From DASVUC01 sp036387255 (GTDB lineage: Bacteria > Planctomycetota > Phycisphaerae > Tepidisphaerales > Tepidisphaeraceae), in contig DASVUC010000011.1 in the NCBI GenBank assembly GCA_036387255.1, positions 1 to 64,000 of the forward strand: DNA of 64,000 nucleotides. The letters are read 5' to 3'. A program made the position numbers and the translations under genes. How positions within the stretch are numbered: position 1 is the stretch's first letter; each line of letters opens with the position of its first letter. This document shows, in pieces, positions 9,499-16,870 of this stretch. The notes under the pieces were generated by a model. The model made no database searches and was not told where the DNA came from. It saw only the letters and a list, made by a program, of their open reading frames with translations.

Positions 9499-9708
9499 TC
9501 AGTGAGCACCCCTCAAGTCGGGAGCGCCGAGGAACGCGAGGAGCATCAGAACGCAAACTGCAAGGAGAAGTACCCCAATGGTGATGCCCGCTGTCCTAAG
9601 GTGTCTCATGACTCTTCGTCGTCTTTCACGGTGACGCCGATCCATTAGGTATCGCGGAATTTCCCCCTCGCCGAACTGGTAATCTAGCTTTTCCGGTTGC
9701 TGTTCCAT
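9499..9708 (-). CDS. Small single-pass membrane protein
   Basis: Encodes 69 residues: a hydrophilic N-terminal part (EKLDYQFGEGEIPRYLMD), a basic stretch (RRHRERRRR) and one hydrophobic segment (ITIGVLLLAVCVLMLLAFLG). GGAG lies seven bases before ATG 9708. It is convergent with the cassette-1 lipase, and repeats begin just upstream of its start. Function unknown. The composition and ribosome-binding site suggest a real gene rather than a chance frame. Confidence 0.5.
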   Translation of the reverse strand: MEQQPEKLDYQFGEGEIPRYLMDRRHRERRRRVMRHLRTAGITIGVLLLAVCVLMLLAFLGAPDLRGAH

Positions 9709-9718
9709 GCCACGCTCC

Positions 9719-9773
9719 GTGGAAATTCAAAGGGGGGAAATTCAAAGGGGACAGGAAATTCAAAGGGGACAGG
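9719..9773 (+). repeat. Triple tandem AAATTCAAAGGGG repeat
   Basis: Three copies of a unit reading GGAAATTCAAAGGGG(ACA), 17-20 bp apart. The unit belongs to the AA(G)GGGG(A/T)C repeat group seen at most junctions of this locus. It lies directly beside the transposase remnant at 9786. Confidence 0.8.
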
Positions 9774-9785
9774 ATTGGCTCTGTC

Positions 9786-10238
9786 TCAACCCTCGATTTC
9801 GTCACATAACAGCGCGATGTTGTGCGCCAGCACGCGGAGCAGTTGTTCGTTGCGGCGCGCTCGCGGGCTGCGCGAACGCAACGCATCCCCCATGTTTCGC
9901 TTGAGCATGCTGTTCACCGTCTCGGCCTGCGCGCGTTGTCCGTAAGGCTTGCCACGCTGTGAACCTTTGAGTCGTTTGCTCATGATCCTTCGATAATACC
10001 CGCTGGGGCCGTGTTTGCCCGGGCGGCCGATGCCGGTCTTGATGATCGAACGCACATTCATGTCCAGCCGCGCGATCCGGTGGTTGGCTTCAGAATCGTA
10101 CCCCGCATCCGCCAGCACCGTGCGCAGGCGCGGGTGCCGCTTCCAGGCATCGAAGAGCAGCGGCTCAAAGTCTGGGCAGTCCGAGCCCAGGCCGGTGTGC
10201 ACGCGGGTGGAGCAGATCAGATGGCTCCGCGTGCACAC
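9786..10238 (-). pseudogene. DDE transposase, C-terminal remnant
   Basis: About 150 residues resembling the C-terminal half of an IS4/IS5-like DDE transposase: TGLGSDCPDFEPLL, then LADAGYDSEANHRIAR (second Asp region), then GYYRRIMSKRLKG and YGQRAQAETVNSMLKRNMG (catalytic Glu region), ending HNIALLCDEIEG. The N-terminal half is missing; the frame runs into AAGGGGAC repeats at 10250. A fragment that looks like the N-terminal end of the same family lies at 18874-19022. Inactive. Confidence 0.75.
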
Positions 10239-10261
10239 GCTGATGGCGACAGCGTAAGGGG

Positions 10262-10369
10262 ACAGCGTAAGGGGACATCCGGAAATACGTCTCGCCCGTC
10301 GGCCGCACAGGTTGCAGCCTACCGCGACGAGGCGCGGTGCGGCAAAGAAATTCTGGATGTCCCCTTATC
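10262..10369. mobile_element. Small MITE-like element with AAGGGGACATCC inverted ends
   Basis: Left end TAAGGGGACATCCGGAAAT (from about 10268) and right end, read in reverse, TAAGGGGACATCCAGAATT (about 10350-10368) form an inverted pair around about 65 bp. The ends match those of the RAYT element at 16858-17640, so this is probably a deletion derivative of such an element. A further direct copy (AGCGTAAGGGGACAGCG) lies at its left flank. It cuts off the 5' end of the cassette-2 lipase. Confidence 0.55.
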
Positions 10370-12004
10370 GCTCCTCTGCTCTCGCAGCGTCTTAGTGGCT
10401 TGGATAGCGACACTTTCTCCGCGACGGCGCATGTAGATGATCCGGCGATGATGACCAATATCCTCAATCGGGTGCCCTACCTCGGGGCAATTGAGGAGGA
10501 GGGAAAGGTCGCAGGTGTCAACTTAGCTGCCGGTAACGCGTACCCTTGGGCGACGGGCGAAGATTCCTTCGGCACCGGAATGACGAGCGCGGGCGATTAT
10601 CATTTTCTGCAATTGATGTTCGAGGGCGTTCGGCCGGGACTGGGAAAACTGGTGTTCGAAGTGATGCACAATGACACAGTGCTGTCATCATCGGACATTG
10701 AGATCCGGCTGCGCCCCACAAAGGAATTCTACGATCATTACTCGGTTGCCACTGATCCGGCCAAAGTCGATCTGACTAACGGGACCTACCGTAACGACAT
10801 TGATCCCCTTGATGATCCCGCCCCAGTAGCAACAACGGCGGCACTCGTGAGCCAGAATCAGGAGCGACAGCGTTTTCAGAAACAATCGGACCAGTACTTC
10901 ATGTTTGTCCATGGCTGGCGCATGCAGGAGTGGGAGCGCGTAGCCTTCGCCGAAACGACCTTCAAGCGGATGTACTGGTCCGGCTTTAAGGGTCAATTTG
11001 GAATGTTTGACTGGCCTACGCAATGGGTTGATCAGCCGTCAGCTGATCCGGGAAATTTTGACCGCAGCGAGTTCTTGGCCTGGAATTCAGCGCGTGGGCT
11101 ACGTGCCGCACTACGTTCTTTGAGCGCAGAAGCACTACCCGTGGGAGGGAGGCTCGCAGTCATGGCCCATAGCATGGGGAACGTTGTTCTGAGTGAGGCG
11201 CTTTATCAACATGGCTTGACATCGAACACCATGTTGATCGATCGCGCGTTCCTGTCGCAGGCTGCAATCTCAAGCGACTACTTCAGCACGACCTCCACCG
11301 CGCTTCCGTTGATTTATAAGTCGAGCGAGAACGGCCGGATTGCCGAACGCGTGCTCACGAGGAGTTTGCCCGGTGGGACGTGGCACGAATACAGAGGATT
11401 TAATCCCTACAATCAGGAACTAGAGGGAATTGGCGGACGGAAACCACGATTCCGATATAGTAATCTCTCAGCGGCGAAGATCTTCAATTACTTCAACCGG
11501 GCTGACTATGCCTTGGCAACGTGGAAGCTGGGTCAGGCGTTGAAGCCGGCAATGAACGAAAATCCGGTCGGCGTTAGTCTCGTTCACTCCGGTATTGACT
11601 ACACAGGAGTGCCGATTAGTGCGGACGCGAGCGCCCTTTGGGCCGCGGTCACAGGCAATGAGCTTCCTGGATTCGGCGGAACGACTTACTTTTACGATCC
11701 TGATTCAAACAAGTTTGTGAGAACCTATACCGCGGAGGAGGGACCCGATGTTTCGCTGTCTTTTGCGCGCAACAAATACGAAATGTTCGCGTTCGCGGCG
11801 TCGAGCGTTGTGTCACCATTAGGCGCGTTACCTCCCACGGCTATTGGCGGTTTAACATCTTTTTTGACCAATGGTCTTGACCTCGCTGAGCTTGAAAATG
11901 GCGTCAGGTTCAACAACCAGAATACCGGCCACAGTGCGCAGTTCGTGCACGATTTCAACAGCGTTAGGCTATATTGGAGCGCTCTGCTGGAGGACATGGA
12001 ATGA
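10337..12004 (+). CDS. Lipase-like alpha/beta hydrolase tip, 5'-truncated (cassette 2)
   Basis: The frame starts inside a repeat, so its first dozen residues (MRQRNSGCPLIAP) are repeat-derived; the native sequence begins near 10383 and the original start is lost. It then parallels cassette 1: a beta-rich pre-domain, YRNDIDPLDDPAP (about 10790), FMFVHGWRMQEW (about 10900), FDWPTQW, nucleophile AHSMGN (about 11165), probable acid YFNRADYAL (about 11490) and probable His in TGHSAQFVHDF near the end. The catalytic set is complete. Its stop overlaps the start of the next gene as ATGA, implying coupled translation with a lipoprotein. Whether the truncated gene is expressed is unclear. Confidence 0.6.
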   Translation: MRQRNSGCPLIAPLLSQRLSGLDSDTFSATAHVDDPAMMTNILNRVPYLGAIEEEGKVAGVNLAAGNAYPWATGEDSFGTGMTSAGDYHFLQLMFEGVRPGLGKLVFEVMHNDTVLSSSDIEIRLRPTKEFYDHYSVATDPAKVDLTNGTYRNDIDPLDDPAPVATTAALVSQNQERQRFQKQSDQYFMFVHGWRMQEWERVAFAETTFKRMYWSGFKGQFGMFDWPTQWVDQPSADPGNFDRSEFLAWNSARGLRAALRSLSAEALPVGGRLAVMAHSMGNVVLSEALYQHGLTSNTMLIDRAFLSQAAISSDYFSTTSTALPLIYKSSENGRIAERVLTRSLPGGTWHEYRGFNPYNQELEGIGGRKPRFRYSNLSAAKIFNYFNRADYALATWKLGQALKPAMNENPVGVSLVHSGIDYTGVPISADASALWAAVTGNELPGFGGTTYFYDPDSNKFVRTYTAEEGPDVSLSFARNKYEMFAFAASSVVSPLGALPPTAIGGLTSFLTNGLDLAELENGVRFNNQNTGHSAQFVHDFNSVRLYWSALLEDME

Positions 12005-12588
12005 GGCGGATCACCTTTGCTCTGCTGACTCTGTTAGTGCCCGCCCTGTCTTGTAACGACAGTCCTCGCAGCAGCCTTAAGGGCCAATCCGATGCTCAGA
12101 TCATGTTCTACGGCAAGACGGTGGATCAGTCCGGCGAGCCTCTCGAGGGAGTTCACGTAGTGTTAACGGTTCTCTCGGTGGGCAAGGAATACGGCCCCGG
12201 TGACAATCCACCACAGAATGTGCGGACATCGCTGGAAGCGACAAGCGACGCCAACGGTCGCTTTCACGTCAAGATTCAGGGCCTCATGATGTTTATTGAT
12301 CGCGTGGAGAAACTTGGCTACCGGCACTTCTACGACATGAACAGGGGGCGCTCCAACGCAATCGACAACACCGCCTATACGCTGATCTCGTGGGGTGATG
12401 CTTGCTACAAGAGCGACCCTGATCATCCTGCGGTTTATGTGCTGGTGAAAGACGGTGTCACCCACGCCACGACCCTGCCTTGTGCCGGTGGTTCTGAATC
12501 CGCAAACGGTGTGGTCTGGAGGAAGAACGAGCCGGGCTGGCCGACGAAGCCTTCTCTCAAAGATGTTACTCCTCGGTTGGGAAGCTAG
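12001..12588 (+). CDS. Lipoprotein with carboxypeptidase-regulatory-like domain, candidate partner or immunity protein of the lipase (copy 1)
   Basis: Encodes 195 residues. An N-terminal signal with lipobox ALSC (Cys18) predicts a lipoprotein. The mature part contains a transthyretin/carboxypeptidase-regulatory-like stretch: IMFYGKTVDQSGEPLEGVHV, later SDANGRFHVK and GYRHFYDMNRG. It then has TAYTLISWGDA, DPDHPAVYVLVKDGV and a conserved end (EPGWPTKPSLKDV). The ATG overlaps the lipase stop. Two homologues occur downstream (13505, 16196), each directly after a lipase end. Lipase effectors of type VI systems often pair with periplasmic lipoprotein immunity proteins; by analogy this may protect the producer. 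An accessory or binding role is equally possible. Confidence 0.65.
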   Translation: MRRITFALLTLLVPALSCNDSPRSSLKGQSDAQIMFYGKTVDQSGEPLEGVHVVLTVLSVGKEYGPGDNPPQNVRTSLEATSDANGRFHVKIQGLMMFIDRVEKLGYRHFYDMNRGRSNAIDNTAYTLISWGDACYKSDPDHPAVYVLVKDGVTHATTLPCAGGSESANGVVWRKNEPGWPTKPSLKDVTPRLGS

Positions 12589-12604
12589 AGCATTTCGAAT
12601 AGCC

Positions 12605-12680
12605 ACAAGAGGCAGCAAGGGACAGAGGAAGGGGACGGAGGCAGCAAGGGGACGGAGGCAGCAAGGGGACGGGAGTCATT
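12605..12680 (+). repeat. Tandem GGCAGCAAGGGGACGGA repeats
   Basis: Four imperfect units of 15-17 bp (GGCAGCAAGGGACAGA, GGAAGGGGACGGA and two further GGCAGCAAGGGGACGG). The last unit forms the left inverted end of the RAYT element. Placed 17 bp after the lipoprotein gene. Confidence 0.75.
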
Positions 12681-13420
12681 GTCTCAGCTCCAGCCGGGTG
12701 AGCAATGATGGACGGCCCGGGTCTCTTGCCGTGCGTAGCAGGTCCAGTTCCTGCATCATCCGTTGTTCGCACTCGCCGCTGCCGAACGGTCTGCTCTTGC
12801 TGACAGACAGCCGCAGCTTCTCAGTTCCGTGGCGGTGTGTGGCTCGTTGACGAACTGGATCCAGTCCTCCGGTCGCTCCACAGGCCACTCGCTCAGCAGT
12901 CCCAGCCCCAGCCCGCGATGCCGCCGCCACAGGCTGGAGAAGCGCCAATTCTCCGCCCGTCCGACCAGGTTCGCGCGCAGTGCGTTGCGCTCCACGTAGC
13001 GGCAGACGATCAGGAAGTGCAGATCCTCCTGCACCGGAAAACTCTTGTAGCGTCCCTGATCGAGGTGGCCGCTGCCGGAGGTGTGATGGTGGGCGTGCCA
13101 GCGCTGGGTGTGGGTGACGGTGAGCCAGCGCATGAACTCCGGCAGGTCGCGATCCCGGCGCGGACGGAGGACCAGATGCCAGTGGTTGGGCATCAGGCAC
13201 CAGCTGAACAAGTCCACCGGCGTGCGCTCCAGCGCCTCTGCCAGAACCCGCTCGAAGGCGTCGTATTCCCCTTCATCATCAAAAAGGGTCGCGCGGGCAT
13301 TGGCACGGTTGAGGACGTGGTAGATGATCCCACCGGCAACCGAGCGAGCGCGACGCGGCATGGCCGCAGTCTAAGGCGACGCCTATCATTCAAGCAAAAG
13401 AAATGACTCCCGTCCCCTTG
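12662..13420. mobile_element. RAYT-type element with 19-bp inverted ends (decayed)
   Basis: The sequence CAAGGGGACGGGAGTCATT at 12662-12680 recurs as its exact reverse complement at 13402-13420. Between the ends lies a minus-strand REP-associated tyrosine transposase gene broken by a frameshift. The right end abuts the last 25 codons of an otherwise missing lipase gene, so the element or recombination through its repeats removed that gene. Confidence 0.75.
12676..13361 (-). pseudogene. REP-associated tyrosine transposase (RAYT), frameshifted
   Basis: Y1-type transposase of the IS200/IS605-like HUH group. N-terminal MPRRARSVAGGIIYHVLNRAN, the His pair in LMPNHWHLV, GHLDQGRYKSFPV, and the helix RYVERNALRANLV that probably holds the catalytic Tyr. 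Near 12840 the frame is lost: the family's C-terminal motif (KSRPFGSGE, DPGRPS) continues in another frame to 12676, while the original frame runs off as unrelated residues. Such enzymes mobilise short repeats near their own genes; this copy is probably inactive. Confidence 0.75.
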
Positions 13421-13433
13421 TCCCGTCCCAGGT

Positions 13434-13508
13434 CATAGCGCTCAGTTCGTACACGACTTCAACAGCGTTACACCATACTGGATGGCTCTGCTGGAGGACA
13501 TGCAATGA
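13434..13508 (+). pseudogene. Residual C-terminal end of a lost lipase (cassette 3)
   Basis: Only HSAQFVHDFNSVTPYWMALL and a few more codons remain, matching the last 25 codons of the cassette-2 lipase at 11933-12004. The stop overlaps the ATG of the following lipoprotein gene as ATGA, as in cassette 2. Everything upstream is replaced by the RAYT element. Clear trace of a duplicated lipase-lipoprotein pair whose lipase was deleted. Confidence 0.75.
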
Positions 13509-14185
13509 CATGGCCAATTACTACCGTACTGGCTGTGACGCTAAGTCTTACCGCCTCCTGCAAAGATGGGGACAGCAGTGGCCTCAAGGGCCAGTCGAAT
13601 GCTCAATTAGTGTTCTATGGCAAGACGGTGGATCAGTTTGGCGAGCCTCTCGAGGGAGTTCAGGTAGTGTTGACGGTTCTCTCGGTGGGCAAGGAATACG
13701 GGCCCGGTGACAATCCACCACGGAATGTGCGGACATCGCTGGAAGCGACGAGCGATGCAAACGGTCGATTTCACGTCAAGATTCACGGCCACATGTTGTT
13801 TATCGATCGCGTGGAGAAACTTGGTTACCGGCACTTCTACGACATGAACAGGGGCCGCTCCGACGCAGTTGACAACACCGCTTATACGCTAATCTCATGG
13901 GGAGATGCTTGGTACAAGAGTGACCCTGATCATCCTGCGATTTATGTGCTGGTGAAGGACGGTGTCACCCACGCCACAACCTTGCCGTGTGCTGGCGGGT
14001 ACCAATCTGCAAACGGTGTCGTGTGGGCGAAGAATGAGCCCGGCTGGCCGACGAAACCGTCTCTCAAAGACATATCCCATCGGAAAATTGAAAGGGGTCG
14101 GAAAATTGAAAGGGGTCGCAAGTCGAAAATTGAAAGGGGTCGCAAGTCGATATCATCTATGTCCTCACGGCAGCCAAACGTATGA
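13505..14185 (+). CDS. Lipoprotein with carboxypeptidase-regulatory-like domain (copy 2), 3' end replaced by repeats
   Basis: Near-identical to the lipoprotein at 12001 from KGQSNAQLVFYGKTVDQ to PTKPSLKDI; only the signal peptide differs (lipobox TASC, Cys19). After 14079 the native end is lost and the frame runs through repeats, adding an artificial tail with three KIERGRK units. Its own lipase is gone except for the last codons, so it is either an orphan immunity-like gene or a decaying duplicate. Retention of an intact frame without its lipase would fit an immunity role, but this is inference. Confidence 0.6.
   Translation: MTWPITTVLAVTLSLTASCKDGDSSGLKGQSNAQLVFYGKTVDQFGEPLEGVQVVLTVLSVGKEYGPGDNPPRNVRTSLEATSDANGRFHVKIHGHMLFIDRVEKLGYRHFYDMNRGRSDAVDNTAYTLISWGDAWYKSDPDHPAIYVLVKDGVTHATTLPCAGGYQSANGVVWAKNEPGWPTKPSLKDISHRKIERGRKIERGRKSKIERGRKSISSMSSRQPNV
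14082..14150 (+). repeat. Tandem GAAAATTGAAAGGGGTCG repeats
   Basis: Three copies at 14083-14100, 14101-14118 and about 14125-14142, the last two followed by CAAGTC. They separate the truncated lipoprotein copy 2 from the 5'-truncated cassette-4 lipase, so both genes lost an end at this repeat cluster. Confidence 0.85.
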
Positions 14186-16199
14186 ATGGACTGCGCGGCT
14201 GAAACGTCTCAGTGATGGAGCAATCCAGCGTTATTTCTCTGGACGTTATCTCAACGGCGACTTGCAGACCGGTAACATTAACCAGTACAGCCTGGAACTC
14301 CACGTTTATGAAGCACAACGTCAAGTGGATGTAGAGGCCGACCCGTCCTGGTGGTTTCCCCAGGGGGTTCCGCTCGAAGAATCCGTTGACGGAGTGCATT
14401 ACTTTGGTTTCGCGAGCTCGAGCATCTATGGTGACGGTACCGTCCACTATTATCGCATGCCTGGAGATCCCAGGGTCTTGTCTTTCATCGCTCCTCCCCT
14501 GCCTGTTCCTCAGGATTTAGAAGTCGCCTCCATTGAGCCCGGCGTCGCTTTTCTAAAATGGAGTTGTCCGCAAGGTAGTGGCACCGGTGGCCCAATCTTG
14601 GAGATTTCGACCGATGGTGAAAATTTCCAGCGGGACTACGACTTTGGGCGCGTGCACTTCAACGCTAACTTCACGGCGGCATGGGCGCGCGTCAATCTTC
14701 CCGATACGACCGGGCGCTACTACTTCCGTCTTCGCAATGCGGATGAGTATGTCCCAGGCGGAGGCGCCCGCCAAGTTTCCCTTCCAACATTCTCCGCCGC
14801 ATCGAATGTAGTCTCCGTGACGGGGGGCGACGTTGATCTAGTCGCCCACCGGACCGGCCAACGTTGGGGCGACCCCGTGACGCCCACGGAGGAAGACACC
14901 GAGGCGCCAGACCGGCTCGTCGTGCTGACGAACAACAACGGTGATGAAGATTCGACAGGCGCTCATCGCGACTTTGACAACCCGTATCGTAACGACATTG
15001 ATCCGCTTGATGATCCTGCCCCAGTACCCAGCACGCCCACGCTTGTGAGCCAAAACCAGGAGCGGGAGCGTTTTCAGAATCAATCGGACCAGTATTTCAT
15101 GTTCGTTCATGGCTGGCGCATGCAGGAGTGGGAGCGTGTAGCTTTCGCCGAGACGGCCTTCAAGCGCATGTACTGGTCCGGCTATAAAGGCCAGTTCGGC
15201 ATGTTTGACTGGCCTACGCAATGGATCGAAGCCGCCTCAAAGGACGCGGGCAACTTTGATCGAAGTGAGTTCATTGCGTGGAATTCAGCGCAGGCGCTCT
15301 TCTCTACCCTGCGAAGCGTCCGCAGCACCTCAACCGTATCTGTCATGGCCCATAGTATGGGCAATATCGTTCTGAGCGAAGCGCTTTATAAAAATAGACT
15401 TTCGCAAAACCCGCTCGTGAACGCGGCGATAATGTCGCAGGCGGCGCTATCGAGCCATTATTTCGGGTCATCAACCAACGAACTCCCCTCAATCTATCGC
15501 ACCGGGGTCGACGCCGACTTTGCTCGAGAAATTGCGAATCACGTGCGACTCCGCGCAACCAATCATTCGGTTCCATATTGGACAGAGTACAAAGGCTTTC
15601 GCCCATATGGTCAAGATATTGATGCGATTGGAGGCATCACTCCTAGGTTCCGTAACATTGGCTCAGCCGCAGAAAAAGTTCTTAACTATTACAACCCTGA
15701 CGATTTTGCCCTCGCAGGTTGGCGATATGGCCAAGCCTTCAAACCCGCTCAGGAGTGGTCAAATTTGTTAACCGCGTTGCGGGTAAAGGATATGATTAAT
15801 CTTGGCAATGTAGACATCCCCGTGGCGTTTGAGGATGCTTCGAATTGGATCTCTGGCCGCGATATCCCAGGCTTCGCGGAGACCGAATACGACTTCGAGA
15901 AACTGGCGGGCCAAGATCGCATCGTCCGCGAATATACTGGCTCAATTAGCCATCCTTCAGTGACATTATCGTACGCTGTCAACAAGTACGAGATGTTCGC
16001 TTTCGGTGCTTCAAGCACGGTCGCGCCCCTCGGTGCGGTGCCTAACACCTTTCCCCAAATCTTTGCAGCGGTGAGAGACCTCAGCGGTCTGTCGCCGACG
16101 AAGTTTAATATCGCCAATACCGGACATAGCGCGCAGTTTATTCACTCCTTCAAAGATGTGGCTGATTACTGGCGCACGCTTCTGAAAGATATACAATGA
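14151..16199 (+). CDS. FN3-linked lipase-like alpha/beta hydrolase, 5'-truncated (cassette 4)
   Basis: No native start is visible: upstream the frame runs through the repeats and the antisense of nothing recognisable, so I begin at the first codon after the repeats. About residues 15-245 form beta-sandwich/FN3-like sequence (QTYEWTARLKRL, ASIEPGVAFLKWS). Then PDRLVVLTNNNGDEDSTGAH matches the linker of the giant gene near 4425 and jumps directly to NPYRNDIDPLDDPAPV, which matches cassette 2 at 10785. The hydrolase part has FMFVHGWRMQEW, FDWPTQW, AHSMGN (about 15345), YYNPDDFAL (about 15690) and TGHSAQFIHSF (about 16125): a complete set. The stop overlaps the next lipoprotein as ATGA. The jump looks like a recombination scar. 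Confidence 0.6.
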   Translation, partial: YHLCPHGSQTYEWTARLKRLSDGAIQRYFSGRYLNGDLQTGNINQYSLELHVYEAQRQVDVEADPSWWFPQGVPLEESVDGVHYFGFASSSIYGDGTVHYYRMPGDPRVLSFIAPPLPVPQDLEVASIEPGVAFLKWSCPQGSGTGGPILEISTDGENFQRDYDFGRVHFNANFTAAWARVNLPDTTGRYYFRLRNADEYVPGGGARQVSLPTFSAASNVVSVTGGDVDLVAHRTGQRWGDPVTPTEEDTEAPDRLVVLTNNNGDEDSTGAHRDFDNPYRNDIDPLDDPAPVPSTPTLVSQNQERERFQNQSDQYFMFVHGWRMQEWERVAFAETAFKRMYWSGYKGQFGMFDWPTQWIEAASKDAGNFDRSEFIAWNSAQALFSTLRSVRSTSTVSVMAHSMGNIVLSEALYKNRLSQNPLVNAAIMSQAALSSHYFGSSTNELPSIYRTGVDADFAREIANHVRLRATNHSVPYWTEYKGFRPYGQDIDAIGGITPRFRNIGSAAEKVLNYYNPDDFALAGWRYGQAFKPAQEWSNLLTALRVKDMINLGNVDIPVAFEDASNWISGRDIPGFAETEYDFEKLAGQDRIVREYTGSISHPSVTLSYAVNKYEMFAFGASSTVAPLGAVPNTFPQIFAAVRDLSGLSPTKFNIANTGHSAQFIHSFKDVADYWRTLLKDIQ

Positions 16200-16795
16200 A
16201 GTGGTTTACTTTTTTGATCTGTGCACTGTTTCTCGCCTTGCCCGGCTGCGACAACCGCACCTCGGCGGTGAAAGGCCAAGTCAACGCCACACTCACGTTC
16301 TACGGCAAGGTCGTGGATCAAGACGCAAGACCGCTCCCGGACGCGATATTCGAATTCGCGCTTGAAGCGTATCCAAAGGATTGGACGTTTGAGACGCGGG
16401 GCAAGCCAAACGACAAAGTGGCCGTTCGAGCCCGCAGCGATGCCAACGGCTTGTTTGACTTCACCGTCACCGGTTGCACGTTGCGTCGTGTGCGCGCTGA
16501 GCGAGCGGGGTACAGACACTTGTTCGATTCCGAGGGTAGCAATCGCGCGGTGGAGAACACGTGGTACCGCTTGATCGCGTGGGGTGATCTTCTATACCAA
16601 TCCGACCCGGACAATCCTGCCGTTTTCGTCTTTGTGGAAGAGGGCGTTCGAGAGGTGTCGGCTTTGCCGTGTCGAGGTGGATCCGATTCCCCGCAAGGAA
16701 AGTACTGGACGACCAACAAGCCCAGCTGGCCGCTGGAGCCCTCGCTGAAGGACGTCTTGAGGAAGCAAGAGGAGGCTAAGGACAGGGGCGGCTAA
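16196..16795 (+). CDS. Lipoprotein with carboxypeptidase-regulatory-like domain (copy 3, divergent)
   Basis: Encodes 199 residues with signal peptide and lipobox ALPGC. It shares the plan of the other two lipoproteins (LTFYGKVVDQDARPLPDA, SDANGLFDF, GYRHLFDSEG, WYRLIAWGDL, DPDNPAVFVFVEEGV, WPLEPSLKDVL) but differs in much of the sequence between these motifs. The lipase in front of it is also diverged, so the pair seems to have co-diverged. ATGA overlap with the lipase stop indicates coupled translation. Candidate cognate immunity or accessory lipoprotein. Confidence 0.65.
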   Translation: MKWFTFLICALFLALPGCDNRTSAVKGQVNATLTFYGKVVDQDARPLPDAIFEFALEAYPKDWTFETRGKPNDKVAVRARSDANGLFDFTVTGCTLRRVRAERAGYRHLFDSEGSNRAVENTWYRLIAWGDLLYQSDPDNPAVFVFVEEGVREVSALPCRGGSDSPQGKYWTTNKPSWPLEPSLKDVLRKQEEAKDRGG

Positions 16796-16810
16796 GGAGC
16801 TTAAAAGGGC

Positions 16811-16870
16811 AGAACGCTGTAAGGGGAGAACGCTGTAAGGGGACATCCAAAACGCTGTAAGGGGACATCC
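16811..16870 (+). repeat. Tandem AACGCTGTAAGGGGACATCC repeats
   Basis: Three units: AGAACGCTGTAAGGGG, AGAACGCTGTAAGGGGACAT and AAAACGCTGTAAGGGGACAT. The last forms the left inverted end of the RAYT element. The same unit recurs at 18763-18800. Confidence 0.85.

Noticed and set aside
10011..10436. Plus-strand frame overlapping the transposase remnant
   Set aside because: It is antisense to transposase sequence and then crosses repeats.
14082..14150. Tandem repeats as a possible CRISPR array
   Set aside because: Units of 18 bp are nearly contiguous, without unique spacers of normal length, and no cas genes are present. The same holds for 16811-16870 and 12605-12680.
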